Positions 1 through 13,141 of a stretch of DNA of 47,205 nt are shown here, piece by piece; position 1 is the stretch's first letter, and each line of letters begins with the position of its first letter. The translations under genes and the position numbers were made by a program. The notes beneath the pieces are model-generated. The model worked only from the letters and a program-made list of their open reading frames with translations. It made no database searches and had not been told where the DNA came from. Source of the DNA: Haplomitrium mnioides (lineage: Eukaryota > Marchantiophyta > Haplomitriopsida > Calobryales). The stretch lies in the NCBI GenBank assembly GCA_049999725.1, contig JBNGIS010018095.1, positions 42,233 to 89,437 on the forward strand, given 5' to 3'.

Positions 1-584
1 CTTGGAATGTCAGCCGAATCCTTTTCTGCACCACCCAAAATTGAAGATATGCTGCTCTTCCTCATCGCAGTAAGAGTCCCCCGTCAAGATTTCATCTTCT
101 GGTGTTTCAGGGACTCTCTCAAAACATAGCTGCCCCTCCACGAAGAATCACGGACGCCCCATGGTGAGTTTCTTTTTTTATTTTCTTTCGACCTTCTCCC
201 ATACACCACGAAATTGTGTTTAAATGTTTTACTTCGCGAAGACTGCCGTCTCGAGGGACACAGTAATCAGTACAGACCCATTGGGAAAATCCATTGGCAA
301 CTCTCCCCGATGACTTGGACCACCTTCGCCTGCAAATTCGTGGCTCTCAACGAAGTGCCAAAATTGGAGCTGCTCTGGAACATCGTGACGGACCCCGGTG
401 CCTCCCTGAGCGCGGTTACAGCCTTGCCATTGTAGCAGCACACAGCGACGCCTAAGCTATGGCAGGCATCGCCTCTGCTCTTCTCTCTCTCTTCCTTCGT
501 CGTACCCCCGGTCTCGCTACTGCACACCTTTCTCTTTCGCAACCTCTCTCTCTCCCTTGTCCTTTTTTTTCTGTCTTTTAAAGT

Positions 585-668
585 GGCACGGTTCCCTAAA
601 AAGAAACATCTCCATCCATCTGTCTTCAAGGCGGCGCGGTTCCCCAAAAAGAAACATTTCTCTATCAA
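585..668. repeat. Imperfect tandem duplication, period 48 bp
   Basis: Two consecutive segments share the core CGGTTCCC(T/C)AAAAAGAAACAT. The cores begin near 589 and 637. Only two copies are visible. Confidence 0.7.
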
Positions 669-1235
669 GATCAAGAACCCCCCCGGAGAGCGGGAACCTT
701 TTCCTACCCTAACTCCCATGTGCGGGGATTTTTCCTGTCCGTTGGATCCAATGGATCCAGTCCTTCTATTTTAATCCCTTTCTTCCTTCCCTCCTTGGCT
801 TGGTAGCTTAGGTTTAGTATTAGTTAGTTAATTTTTTAACTTATATTTTAACATACTTTACTAAACACAGAATTTAACCAAATAAACTTATTATTATTAT
901 TTTTCTTCAAACTCCACAAACACAAAAAAACATATGTTCGCACATTACACAATACACACATACCCACACGAATCTTCCGTACAACCTACGCCTTCTCTTC
1001 TTGTCTTCTTCCTGTTGAGCGTTTTTTTCTCCATTTTCTCCATTCTGTTTGTCGACCTGGTTGGTGCCTGTGATTCCAAAACAAGTGCTATTCCTACAAT
1101 TGTAATTCTAGAACCTAAGTAACTTTTCTACTTTGAATATAAAAAATGTTTTTAAACTAAATCCTATAAAAGTCTTGGTTGAATTTCTGAGAATCTTCCG
1201 TTTGGACAGTGTCCATTGTTTGCCGATTCCGCCAT

Positions 1236-1257
1236 TTGCTTGCTTGCTTGCTTGCTT
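1236..1257. repeat. TTGC microsatellite
   Basis: Five perfect TTGC units in a row, followed by a partial unit. Confidence 0.9.
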
Positions 1258-1439
1258 TCTTCATTTTCCTCGATTTCGTCTTCCTTTGTCTCTCCTTGCA
1301 TGCATCTGTAGCTCCCATCCTGGACCCTAACACTATAATAGAACGAAAGCCAATAATTACTCAAACTGTATGATTGACATTTCTAGGATAAGAAAGCTGA
1401 TGCACAGGTTGATTTTAAACTTGAGCTGTATCAGAGAAG

Positions 1440-4400
1440 TTCACAAGCAACCAGTTACCCAACTTGCTTGAAACTCTCAAACCAACACTCTAGTGCCCAC
1501 CTTCATTACTTCACCTCACTTCCCTCAAATTGGATACTCAGGCCACTCCAACCCAATATATCCCAAAGCTTGATGATGAGAACTCAGCTATGGAATGACC
1601 CTCCTGATCTCACATCCACTTGTTCTTCCTCCAACCACCCACTACTCTATTTGCTTGTGAAATGCCCACCTATTCTATAGGCACACACAATCCTGAGCAC
1701 TCCTTGCTCTACTGCAACCCACTAACCAGTATCTACTAACTGGAGAATCACAGAAGGTTCTCTCTTTAAGATTTAACAAACTAACACACATACACACATA
1801 GAACAGAACAAAGCTTAAAGCAGAATTGATTTGCCACTGAACCTCCTACAAATCACAATCTGGAACTTCAAAACCCAGACCCACCAGCAGAACACACTTA
1901 GGTACCACCTGACATGCACTTCTCTAATGCAATCTGACTGATTTCTTCAATTGCAAACCTACAAAACATCCATCAACCAACTTTAACTTCAAATCCTTGT
2001 TCCTTTCATCATATTACTCCTTTTGAATCTGCAATTAACAACATGAGCAGGGGACCTCACAGACAAGAATCTCATGAATTTTTACTTGAAGCACACATGT
2101 ACAATGAGACAATCCATAGAATAGGAGCTCATCAATAGGCTTATACCCCCATGTCCTGCTCAACTGACAATAACAGTCACTATAGTTCCAAACCAAACTA
2201 ACTTACTTCTCTACGTGCCAACTTTCCCTCACTAAGTTTCCAATAAGAACTAATAACTCACAATGTGTTCTTAAACTAAACAACACGCTTTCACTAACTT
2301 AAACTAACTCTGCTCGCCATAAGAACTAATTACTAGCAATTGTTCTTAGGCTAATTTTCAAACTTTCACTAACTCTTCACTTCCTCTCCCTTTTAATTTC
2401 GAACTTTTCCAATTCCACCAAGTAGTTGTTTTGACTTTTTGAGCTTTTGAACTTTTGATTCGTCTTCCACACTGAAACCACGATAAATCACCAATTCGCC
2501 CTTCAAACTTCTCTCTTTGCTCGCTCTTCCACAACAATCCTTATCACGTAGAACGCCGAAAAATCACTGTTTCATTCATCACCGCTTCGCTTCATCGCTG
2601 TTTCACCAATTATCCTTCCGTCGAACACCTCGGAACGGAACCTTCCTAACTAGAGATCCCTACTTCGGAATGCCATATGGAACTAACTTACCCGAGGATC
2701 TCCACTTCGGATCTTCACACGGACACTCATCGGAACCCCCTTAATCGGGGCATTCCACAACGGAAGACGGATCGGAACCCCCTTAACCAGGGCACCCCAC
2801 ATCGGAAGACGTGGTTTCGACACCTTCTTCGGACTCACGGACCCTTCGGATCTTATTCTGCTCGCTTTCAAATCTTACTTATTCCTTTTAAAATTTATTC
2901 CTTCCGATTCAAACAGTCTTCGCATAGCAACTTGTTCGATTTCCATCTCATAGCAGACCTTCAATTCGACTCTCCATAGATCAATTTCTCCAAGTATCTT
3001 TGTTCTTCTTATTTCATTTTATCACATCAGAAATCACTCAACGTGGATTCGTTCCCTTAAAATTTGTCACAATATTTGATTTCTTCAGAGGGATCTTCAA
3101 TGTTGGTCAATCTTTCCTTCATTCCATGGCATTTCTCAAACCAGAGCACTCTGATCATACTTCCACGTAGCACAAATACTTCCTCAAACTTACTCCAGCG
3201 CCGTAGAATTTCTTTTCGTCGGATTGATTCGACACAGGATCCTCACTTGGCGCAACAAAATCTTCCCCTCTCTCCAGCATTAGGTTGATTGTTCACTTTC
3301 TTCAATTAACACAGAGCTTCTCGGGCAGGATTCCTTCATAGGAGGGCCTTCAAATCTCACCAAGGTATCTAGCTCCTTTTGAAATTCAATCTTATATTCA
3401 ACTTCAAGAGCCGAATCAAGGTTCTCCTTTATATTCTTCACGTTTCCCCTTAATTCCATCATAGCTTCTCGTTACATCAACACCATAATATATCTCTAAT
3501 TTTGCACATTCCTCGAACTTCATCCCACCACCAACTGCGCCAACAAATTGTTGTTTCCGAATCAACATCAAAATTCAATTCCAAAAAACAATCACTACAT
3601 TCATTTTTCTTTTCCAACCTGTTCGCAATCTAGGGCAAAATTCCACAATTCCTGCCAATCTATACCGTAGAGCACTTGCAAATCTCCCTCAATGCGGATT
3701 ACCACCTTGATCCAAACACCCTGTGCTCTCCCTCACACACGCTTCGTAATAGGTGGCCTTCCCGAGCACCTCCAAATATCCCATAATTGCTTCCCAATAA
3801 CTTAGAAGCAATATATAAGCAATTCACACTTCCTTCCTTTCGAGAGGTAGCCCCACAGATGTGTAAGGCCACCACTTATCTTCCTTGCCCCTGGACGGAC
3901 CCAGTTCAGAGCACCGGCTTCCATCAATACTCTTCACTTGGTGCTGAGCAAGATGTATGCCAATACATACAATAGAAATAGATAGACAGAGGCTGGCTGG
4001 CCCCCAACACTTAGACTATTTTTACAAAACAAATTTTTTTTTCTTCACTGAGAAAGACCAACTTCCTTGTAGATAAGTCTTCTCTCCTTTTTAACTACAT
4101 CTCAAAATATCCTCTGATCCATATATTTTGACAACTTTACACTTATTAACCCAAAACTTGAAGCTTTACCATTTCCCTCTCACTCCACCGCATAGAAGAG
4201 ACTCCTTCAAGCCGTTTCTGACCTTCTGTCAGAAACTATGCTCTCACAGCACTCACCTCTTTCTCTCCCATTTGGACTGTCGATAGATTGTTGTTTTGGC
4301 CGGGCCCCCCAACGGATCCATATTAAGTGGGTTCTCCATGTTGGAGGATCACTAGGAACCCACTTAGAGAGGTTGAGTCCCTTTAAGTCTTGCGGGGCCC

Positions 4401-5450
4401 ACCACCTCTCTGTGAAGACTCGCGGACTCTCTGGAGCCGCTACGTCATCCGCAGCGCCCCACAGACTTCTTGCCATTACTCCAAAATCGTGATAAGTTGT
4501 CGCTTCGCCCTTCAAGCCTTGCCTCGTAGTTGTCCTTCCCAACAATTCTCCAGGTCGCAAGATGGTGACAAGTCACCTTTTCATCAGTCATCGCTTCACT
4601 CATCCCTATTTAGCCCTTCAAGCTTTAGTTTACGACCCGTCAGACACCTCGGAACGGATGCCACTTAATTGGGGATCCCACTTCAGGTCTCCAGTCGGAA
4701 CCCTTTTAACTGGGGATCTCTATTGTGGAGCTCCACACGGAACCCTTTTAGCTGGGGCTCCCCACGTCGTATGACTCAGTTCCGATTCGTCTTTCGGGTT
4801 CCTCAAACCATTCTTCCTTCGATTTGATTCTTCGCAAGGATCTTCCTCCTCTTGTTCGATTTTCGCAATTGACTTCCGATTCCAAAGGGGTTTCCTTCTC
4901 TTCTCAGCAGGGCGACCCACCGCACGGCCTCACCTTCAGATTTTGCACAACTGCCTTCTCCCTACTTAGCTTCACGCGCAGCATCCTTCGTTGTAAGTCA
5001 TTTTTGCCGTTGGGCAATTCTTCACATTGCTGCCACTTCAGACCCACTCGCTCGATGGCCCTCTACACAAATCCTGACTGTCCTCCTTCTCGCCTCCTCA
5101 CGCCCCGACTAGATTTGTAGCTCTCATGCAATCTCCTGCTCGACCCGCTCGTGTTTTGCCAGCTTCCCCATCTGCGATCTGCCCAGGTACATGTGGCCCT
5201 CTTCCCAGTTGCTCGCCCTCCTTCTTGGACTTGGAATTTCCCTTCCCTGCTCTCAATCACCCCGTCTGGCTCCCCTCTTGCTTTCTTGCGAGTATGTTTG
5301 CACAACCTACTTGGGAAAGTAGAAAAGAAAAGGAAGAGAAGGGAGAGGAGAGAGGGAAGAGAGGGGGAGGATGGAATAAAGACAATAAAAAAATAAAATA
5401 TAATGGAATACAAATGACTAATACAAACTAAAGGACTTAACAAGGCTAGA
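1440..5450 (-). mobile_element. Degenerate LTR-like sequence of the element A/B/C superfamily
   Basis: This stretch has no gene but shows scattered collinear similarity, in the same orientation, to the LTRs of the element at 28715-39887. Anchors are GCTCGCCATAAGAACTA near 2312 (compare 31192-31215), repeated GGAACCC(C)CTTAAC(C/T) blocks at 2720-2815 and 4690-4770 (compare 31790-31850), and CCCCACGTCGTATGAC near 4761. An 11-bp inverted repeat lies at 4324-4334 and 4356-4366. At least two decayed LTR units (about 1440-3600 and 4150-5100) seem to be present. They may be the 3' LTR of element C plus an older fragment. The 3640-4150 part has no anchor. Boundaries are uncertain. Confidence 0.5.
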
Positions 5451-5453
5451 AGC

Positions 5454-7240
5454 TCAGTAATCACAAAAAATAAAAAAACTCAAACACACCCAACCGACAA
5501 CCTCTTTTAAGGTCTTTTCTGTTGCCCCTTTCTCCTTGGCTGCCTTCAAGGCCTCAATTTGGTTTCTCCCCTCTTTTTGTTGTTTAAGATAGAACAATTT
5601 GAGGTTATCTCTTTGGTAGTCTAAATCATTGAGGTGTGACGACACTTGAGCCATAGCCTTCTTGGTCTTTCGCCTTCTCATGTGCTTGTCCTTTTGTTTA
5701 GACTTGGCTCCAAATCTAGTCACCACCATGTAACAATCCTTTGGTGTTAGGGTCTCTCAACTTGGTAGTGTTGCTTCCTTCGTATGTTTGGTAGCTTTTA
5801 TCCATTCTAGAGCTACAAGATTGACTGTTGCAAGCATTGGGGGATTCACGCCTACATTTGAAGCTGCCTCAGACCTCGTCTTGAGTGGGTAGTTCATAGT
5901 TAGATGCCCCTCCTTTTTTGCATTGGAAACAAAATACAGTTGGGTACCCATAATTATGTTTCTTTAGTTCGGGACAGTTGGGTGAAATGTGTCCAAGCTA
6001 GCCACAGCTCCAACACACCATAATGGTCGTTCTTAATGGCCTCTTTACAGCCCAACCACTTGGCTATTGAGCCCATATGCCTGCAGATCTCCCCAACATA
6101 GTACATGGTCATCCGTTTACATGGTATTTAGTATTCGGAGCCTCTTCTTGCATATACTTCACTTCTTCTCTCACATACTCTCGAGGCTCCTCTCTTATAT
6201 AATCGATAGCACAAGCTTCACCAGGGCACTCCTATGGAGAGTGCCCGTGCTTATTCTATTTGATGCACCATACTCCTACTCTTCTGGTCAGTAGTGGCTT
6301 GCCCTCTAGTTTTATTCGAGTGAGGAGTATGTTCATTCCCTTCATCTTTGCACTTAACTCATCAAGTGGGTCTTTTCCCCCTCGTCTCCTACTCAACAAA
6401 GGTTCCCGGTTCTTGTTCATGGTCAAGACTTGTCTTTGACCTATTCTTATTAACCTCCATGGGGTAATGGAATTGTCGGTCTTTCCTCTCCTTGGTGTCT
6501 CTATTTTTCTTTTGCTTCCTTCCCTTCTTCTTTAATGAAGGTCTGTCCTCACTTGAGTTGATTACATCTCAGTTGTCCTCACCTTCATAGGCGGATGTGG
6601 AGCTTTTGTCCAACCTCTCATCGCTATCCAAACTCTCTCAAGAGTTCTCTTACTCATATTTAGCCCTTGCTCTTTTTTTGAAGCTGGTGATAGAGGCTTT
6701 GATGTGGGACTGAGTTGCACTCACTATAGCCTCCAAGATTTGGGGGTAAGTTTGTCTCATCCATGTCTTTTTCTCCCTGACAAGGCTGCTAAGAACCCCA
6801 AGGATAGCATTTCATCCATGGATAGTGGGTTCTACTTCCTCACCACCTCTTGAATCTCTACAAAAACCTCTTCACATATTTCTTCTTTATTTTCAATTGT
6901 CCCATCTATATTAGAGCCTCTGTCTTCTCTCCAATCTTTCTAAACTCAAAACAAATACAACCTTGAAGGTCTCCGAATCTTTTTAATGTTTTCACGTATG
7001 TGCTTGTACTAGAGCTGTGCTTCTCGCTTCAGCATAGTAGGTAGGATAGTGATTTCACATTACTCTATTGGCATCAACTATGTTTTCAATAGCATCTAAC
7101 CATGCATCGAGGTTCTCTTTGGCTAAACCTTTGAATGACTTATACTTGAATATGACTTGTAGTTGTATAGGGGGTACTGGGTTGGCCATCACAACAATAG
7201 GAGAGGACATGTCTATTGACAAATCAATGGCTTCCTCCAT
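5454..7240 (-). pseudogene. Decayed Gypsy gag of element C
   Basis: A broken minus-strand gag, recognised by collinear similarity to the gag of element A (33242-35845). From its 5' end: 7240-7055 encodes the capsid start (MANPVPP, then FKYKSFKGLAKENLDAWLD, against MANQVPP and FKYRSFKGRPKDDRDAWLD in A). The 6290-6060 part matches A over its first zinc-knuckle region. Near 6020-5980 lies a zinc knuckle CWSCG-stop-LGHISPNC, whose stop (TAG, 5998-6000) replaces the Gln of CGQ. The 5951-5757 part gives CKKEGH-like and NPP/NLVAL matches. The 5729-5454 part gives VVTRFGAKSKQK and the basic tail. Many stops and frameshifts make it non-functional. No protease or polymerase is visible. Confidence 0.8.
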
Positions 7241-7439
7241 ACTTTGTCCTGCCTATTCCCCTCCTTTAGTTTTGGGTTATGTGAGTCAAGCACAAGGCAA
7301 TCTAGTAACTCTTTAAGACTCTCCAACTCTTTTCTAAGATAATCTTGGTGGGTCTCTTCCACGCAAGATTATATTCCAGTTCCAAGTTGATCTGAGGCTC
7401 TTTCGAACCTATGCCCTTCTTATAGTATTACAACATCTA

Positions 7440-9140
7440 TGTCACACCTCTCTCTCCTTCTTTAACACCAATCAGATGCAATTTCAGAGAAAAAAGAGAC
7501 AAAGTATCACATGACTTGTTAATGAGACAACCCTAGAACCTTGGTTATTGATTTCAACTCCTAACAGATCTGAATTTCACTTTGAAAGCCTACACTCCCA
7601 ACCATAAACACCAAGCAGACAACCACCCTCCATTAATCGGTTTTCATGGGCTTACTGAAGCTTCTTTGATGTAATCAAGTTACAAGAAATCCAAGTAAAC
7701 TACTATATATAGAGGCAAAAAAAGTTTTGGTTTTGACATGGGACCCTTCTCTCCCCCAAGAGCATGTAGACTATCACAATTATAAATTCAACTAACTATT
7801 CTGAAATTCAAAAAGGGCGAGCTACTTGAGAACCCCAAGTAAGTTGAAGATCTCTAAACTAGTTCTCAAACATAATGGTAATTGCAAGACATGTTTTGAG
7901 TTCAACCTAGTGGTCTTTATATGCCTTTACATACTTGTTTCTCTCTTCCTTTATCTTTCAAAACACAACTCTCCTATTTTTAAGTATTCTTTATCCAACG
8001 ATTGTAACAATGAATACTGAAGTCAAATTTTACCAACACCCAAAAAACACTACATCGTACTTCCTCCTCTCACAGACGGCAGAAGTCCCTTGACACTCAC
8101 GCATGACATTGCTCTATACCTTCTTGATCTCTAGAGTTCAAGAAAAAGTTTCAAAACTTGAATTTATGAATCTCAACTCTGAACTTGAATCTAAATCTGA
8201 AAACACACAGTCACACCAAAAATATTGCAAAACACATCAGCACTTCCTTACCCAATCACACACCCCATCATTATAGTTTTTAACTTCCATTGCTAGAACT
8301 CATTGTTTTACTTTCTCAAGTTCAAAGAGGTTTCCTTTAACTTCCACTTGTGGAAGGCAACTTTTCAAGCTATGGAAAACAACTTTCCCAGCTGTTAGAC
8401 ACACCCTACAGTGCACATGCACTAATGTGGCCACTCCTACTTCTGCCCCACTAGAATGTGGTACCAGTTGCACTCTTCTAGTGCTTATGGGACTGATTTC
8501 TTGCACAAACTAGAGCCAAGACAACACCAAGACTCTCCATTGGTTACATCTCACAAGCTGTAAACTGAAAGAACTCTCCTCTCATCCAAGTATGAATTCA
8601 CCTCCAAGTGTTGGTCCACCTTCAAGGATGAGTTCACTTGAGTGGTCTAAGCCTCTAAAACCTCCTGCCCAACAATTCTCAGCACCCTCTTAGTCCACCT
8701 CCATCGTGCGACAATCCACCCAACACAAGTACATGTGCTTAACTCGAGTTCTCACCAAAGCTCTCTCCCTTGTTGTTTGCTGCTATCTTTATACACAAAA
8801 ATGAGCCTCCAAAACTTGAAAGTGAGGTTGTTTATACTCTTTGGTGTTTTGTCGCTTCCTCTTTCCCTTGCCTTCCATCCTAGCCATGGTTTATTGTCTA
8901 TGTTTCACCTATCTATTAGCAGAGATGGGTACCCCACCTTTTCACACATTTTCCTTGGTTGTTTCTAAGATTTAAAGCCTAAAATTAGTGCCATCAAGAG
9001 CATCTCATTTCCCTCTTTTCAACAAGCTCTAGATCTTGCCCATCCTACACTTGTAGCTCTGGCCATTGCAGTTTGAAGGACATCCACTTTCTCTACTTTT
9101 TTGCCTTTGTCTTTTCTCTTCTTTAGAATGACAATCACTC
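7440..9140 (-). mobile_element. Decayed 5' LTR of element C
   Basis: TGTCACACC at 7440 sits just outside a segment (about 7395-7439) that resembles the primer-site region of element A (CTTCGCCCTCCTTCTAG...ATTTA then TGTCAC at 36054). From 8280 to 9140 the sequence aligns, on the opposite strand, with element B LTR sequence at about 11570-12380. Examples are TTCCACTTGTGGAAGGCAAC at 8342 and the run ACTTGTAGCTCTGGCCATTG near 9049. The outer end is not identifiable, and similarity fades near 9140. No gene lies inside. Confidence 0.6.
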
Positions 9141-9763
9141 TCCTTGCAGTATGTGTCTAGATCCTTTGACAAACAACAACAATACCACCATTGGCCAACA
9201 CTCGAGCTTAGTCCAAGGCACTATAGATTGAGAATTTGGTCCGATAAAGAGAAGGATAAAATTTTGTTACCAAATAAAAGGATACCACTTCACTTTATAT
9301 CTGAATGGCAGCTCCTAATGGGGCATAAAGCCCCCATTCTCTCTCCCTTTCTGAACATATAGGTTTTTGGCTCTCAAGTCAAGTTGTTCATCAACATCTC
9401 CATGCAACAAGTTGTCGGTCAAATTTGATATCTACGTGCAACAACTCTCCTCAACTTAGATTAGTTTTGTTTTTTGCCACTATCGGGTGTCTCAAACCAA
9501 GTTTCCAAAGGCCTGTTGTCTTCAAAGAGATTCTCTCTTTGACCGACCTTTTTTGTAGTGGGCTGAATTCTTCTCTAATTTTTCTCCTCTGATAGAATCC
9601 CATGCTTGTTTTGATCAGCCTCCCATTAACTTTCTTCACCTTCTTCTTGTAATAGGCTCAAAAATCATGGCCTCTATCTGACATACATTGTGTTTTCATT
9701 TCTCCATCATTCATAGAAAAATTAAAAACAACTAATTTGCCTTAAAAAGATGCTTCCAACGGA
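9141..9763. other. Intergenic, nothing recognised
   Basis: No gene or repeat boundary is recognised. It may be the eroded outer part of the element C LTR. Element B is inserted at its right edge. Confidence 0.4.
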
Positions 9764-9768
9764 TCTAT
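9764..9768. repeat. TSD of element B, left copy (TCTAT)
   Basis: TCTAT directly precedes the TGTCA start of the left LTR. The identical TCTAT follows the GCTGACA end of the right LTR at 19280-19284. A 5-bp duplication is the normal integrase footprint of Gypsy elements. Confidence 0.9.
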
Positions 9769-10380
9769 TGTCAACCAGTGGAACACGGGCTAATGTGGTT
9801 TACAAGGGACCAGAAGCGGCAGCGATGATAATTCTCCAGTCTGAAGTGGTAAGATGAGCGGAAAGCACCACATTAACTCTAATCGAAAGATAAGCATGGT
9901 TCACTTCATTCTTCTGATCCGAAGTAGCGGAATCGGATTCCTATTACGAAGGAAGGGGGCAAGAGCTAGACATGTCAACGCCAGGAAGACCAGAAAGGAA
10001 GGGACCGGAAGAGAGAGGGAAGACGAGGCAGGGCGAAGGGGATCGGGAGAGCATAGGAGAGTCGCAATGGAGCATCAGGCCGAGAAGACCACAGAACGAG
10101 GTTCAAGGGAGGTCGCGCGTCAGCAGGGCAGGGGAGGAAGCCATAACGAAGGATAACGGGTCGCCCAACAAGAGAGAACGACGGATTCAAGGTAGGGGAT
10201 AAGGGCGACATGCATCGGGGAGCAACGACAACATCAGGGATCGAGGGACACCTCTATCTCCAGGTAAACGCAAATGCTTTTCCGCAGTCCGAAGTCCTCT
10301 TGAAAGAGGAAGGGGGGAGTCCGATGCAAGTATCAGAAGAAGTACATCAGAGGGCACAACCGGACAAACATCGGAACTGA

Positions 10381-10760
10381 GCCTTCCTAAGTGGGGAGAC
10401 GTGTTAATGGGGTTCCGTTTGATCCTACGATGTGGGGAGGACTGGTTAAACAGGATCCGATTAGCCTCCCTATGTGGGTTCCCCACTTAACATGGATCCA
10501 TGAAGGAAGATCCGACGGACCGGAAGTGAGGGCAAAGCGGCAACCTGTCACAGTTTCGGAGCTGGGAGAGTTCGTGGGGCGTTGCGGAAGCGTGGCATCC
10601 TCGACGCACTTAACGAAAATTGAGTACACATGGCAGTCCCAGGGAGTCCGCGGACAGTCGTGTGGGAATCAGCAGGCGCCGCAAGACTTAACGAGGTTTA
10701 GCCTCCCTAAGTGGAGATCCCCAGTTTAACGAGTTCCGATACATCCTACGATGTAGGGAG
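10381..10760 (+). repeat. Hairpin-rich CTTAAGTGGG-type cassette in LTR
   Basis: Repeated short blocks of the form TAAGTGGGG ... CCCCACTTA occur here. One inverted pair is at 10388-10396 and 10481-10489. The same cassette recurs in the right LTR (about 16620-17000) and, on the other strand, in elements A and C. No protein is implied. It looks like a structured, internally repeated part of the LTR. Confidence 0.6.
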
Positions 10761-12545
10761 CCCAATTAACAGGGATCCGATGGTTGCACAAGCAAGGACA
10801 GCGGCGAAAAAGTGATATATCAATGATCCGACCAGCAGAAGAAGCAAGGGATCAGCAGCTGAAAGGGCGATGTATCGCAGTTCCGACATTAGTGAGGTCT
10901 GAAAGTTTGACGGGAATCTACGGCGCGCATCGTTCTTATCACGAGGGGATTGCGAAGCGGCAATACAGTGAAGGTCTGACCAGAAGGAGAGCGAGAGGTG
11001 TCGAAAAGGTGATCATGCGACGATCCGGCCAGAGGAAGCCAACAGCCGAAACGGCAATAACAGGTAAGTTCTTACTCAACGAGGGATGGTGATAACAGGT
11101 AAGTTCTTACTCAGCAAGGGACGGTTTTGCGGATGACGTGGCACCCGTAGAAGAGGAGTCAGCGCGGGTCAAGTACGGAATCCGGTCAAGGCGACGATCC
11201 GCCTACATCCTTGCGGGCCGGCGTCGAACGGCGCAGCGACGGATGACGTGGCGAGGGTCCGAAGAGCGACGGCAGGCTTCCGAAGAGTAACGGTGGGATT
11301 CCAAGAAGTGACGACGGGATTCCGGGGCATTTCGCAGAAACGTGGCACCTCTGCGGGATCTGAGAATCTACAAGAATCTTAGAGATCCCTCGAGAATCTG
11401 AGACTCGCGAATCCAACTGTCTCCCTCGATGCGCCACATGTCAGCTGCCGAACGTCTGTGGAATCTCACTGGTTTCCGTGTCTGAGGAATCCAACGGGCT
11501 CCTCCGACGCGCCACCTGTCAGCTACCTGGCATCTGAAGGATCTCACGGGTTGTCAAGCTAAAACGAGGAAAAAACAAAGCAAAAAGATATGCTGATTCA
11601 AATGTGGATTGCGAGAGCTACAGGTGTCGGTTTTGCGTGAAATCAGTCTTGTTGGAAAGAAAATGACAAGGTGCAGCTGTTGGTGTCATTTTAGATTCTG
11701 AATCTGGTAAGAAACCCACCTACGAGCTATGTAAAATGGCGGGATGCCCCTCTTGGCCGTCGGATAAGTGAAACAGAGACTTCCAAAGAAGGGCGGTGAT
11801 GAATCGTGGAGCCTGGAGGGGAAACGAGCGCGGGGATAGACTACCTCACTTTGAAGCTACGAGGACTGTTTTTGGGTGCAAGGAAAGCAACGAGATATGG
11901 AGGAGAGAGTTTTGGTGAGACCTTTGGTGCATTGGGTGGACTCGTGAAGGAAGGCCATCACAGGGTGGAGGTGGACTAAGGAGGTGATGGGAATCGCTGA
12001 GCGGGAGGCTCTAGAGGCTCAGACTACTCAAGTGTACTCACATTTGAAGGCAGACCAACATTTGGAGGTGGACCAACACTCAGAGGAGAAGAGGATTCTC
12101 TCGGTTTGTATTTCGTGAGGGGCAGCCAAGGGGGGGTCCTTGTGTCGTCTCAGCTTGGATTTGTGCAGGAGATCAGTCCCAGCAGCATTTGGAGAAGGCT
12201 GCTGGTGTTAAAATCTTGTGGAGTCAAGAGAGGAGTGGCTGCGTTAGTGCCCGCGCACTGCAGAGAAGATCCCTTCGAAGCTCAAGGTGGAGTGGGTGGC
12301 CAGTAGTCGAGAGGACTGTCTTCCAGAGGTGGAAGTTAAACAAGACCTCTTCTGATCCTGAGGAAGTCAAACAGGGCTTCTCGCGAGGGAAGGTAAAAAA
12401 AACTATCTGGAAAAGGGTGCATGAGTAGAGGGAGGACATGTCACTGGAGTCGTGAGACTCAAGAGAAGGTTGGAATTGCTGGAATAAAGAGCAGGAGTGC
12501 AAGGGAGGCAATAAAGATCGGATCTTGGGAGAAACAGAGGAGCTG

Positions 12546-12741
12546 CAGAGGAACAAGAGGAATGGAGGGTTGAGAGGTCACGACTGTGTTGCAGGGATCA
12601 GCCCAAGGCAGAGGAATGCCGGCGGAGTGTGTGATGTTGTGCATGCAGGGTGTAGTTAGTTTTGTATTCTATTTGTAATTACTGGGAAGACATTTCAGAT
12701 CCAAAGTGAACAGGATTTCAGATCAGCATGGGTCCAAGAAT
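12546..12741. repeat. 196-bp segment repeated on the other side of the N gap
   Basis: This segment is identical to 13142-13337, directly after the gap. The homologous place in the right LTR (18743-18939) has a single copy. This points to unmerged overlapping contig ends rather than a biological duplication. Confidence 0.9.
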
Positions 12742-13141
12742 NNNNNNNNNNNNNNNNNNNNNNNNNNNNNNNNNNNNNNNNNNNNNNNNNNNNNNNNNNN
12801 NNNNNNNNNNNNNNNNNNNNNNNNNNNNNNNNNNNNNNNNNNNNNNNNNNNNNNNNNNNNNNNNNNNNNNNNNNNNNNNNNNNNNNNNNNNNNNNNNNNN
12901 NNNNNNNNNNNNNNNNNNNNNNNNNNNNNNNNNNNNNNNNNNNNNNNNNNNNNNNNNNNNNNNNNNNNNNNNNNNNNNNNNNNNNNNNNNNNNNNNNNNN
13001 NNNNNNNNNNNNNNNNNNNNNNNNNNNNNNNNNNNNNNNNNNNNNNNNNNNNNNNNNNNNNNNNNNNNNNNNNNNNNNNNNNNNNNNNNNNNNNNNNNNN
13101 NNNNNNNNNNNNNNNNNNNNNNNNNNNNNNNNNNNNNNNNN
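12742..13141. other. Assembly gap (400 N), probably artefactual
   Basis: A run of N. Its two flanks are the same 196-bp sequence, and the right LTR is continuous there, so no sequence is probably missing. Confidence 0.85.

Larger units (their letters stand above)
1..1440. other. Intergenic stretch, no gene recognised
   Basis: No coding region here has a recognisable product. Open frames are short, overlap on both strands and carry low-complexity Ser/Leu/Phe-rich or Arg/Glu-rich translations. About 780-960 is AT-rich. The stretch holds one imperfect duplication and one TTGC microsatellite, listed separately. It may be the outer part of the degenerate LTR-like sequence that follows, but no anchor to the other LTRs was found. 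Confidence 0.5.

Noticed and set aside
267-719. 150-codon minus-strand open frame
   Set aside because: Low-complexity Lys/Arg/Glu-rich translation from C/T-rich DNA and a duplicated segment. No domain and no supporting context.
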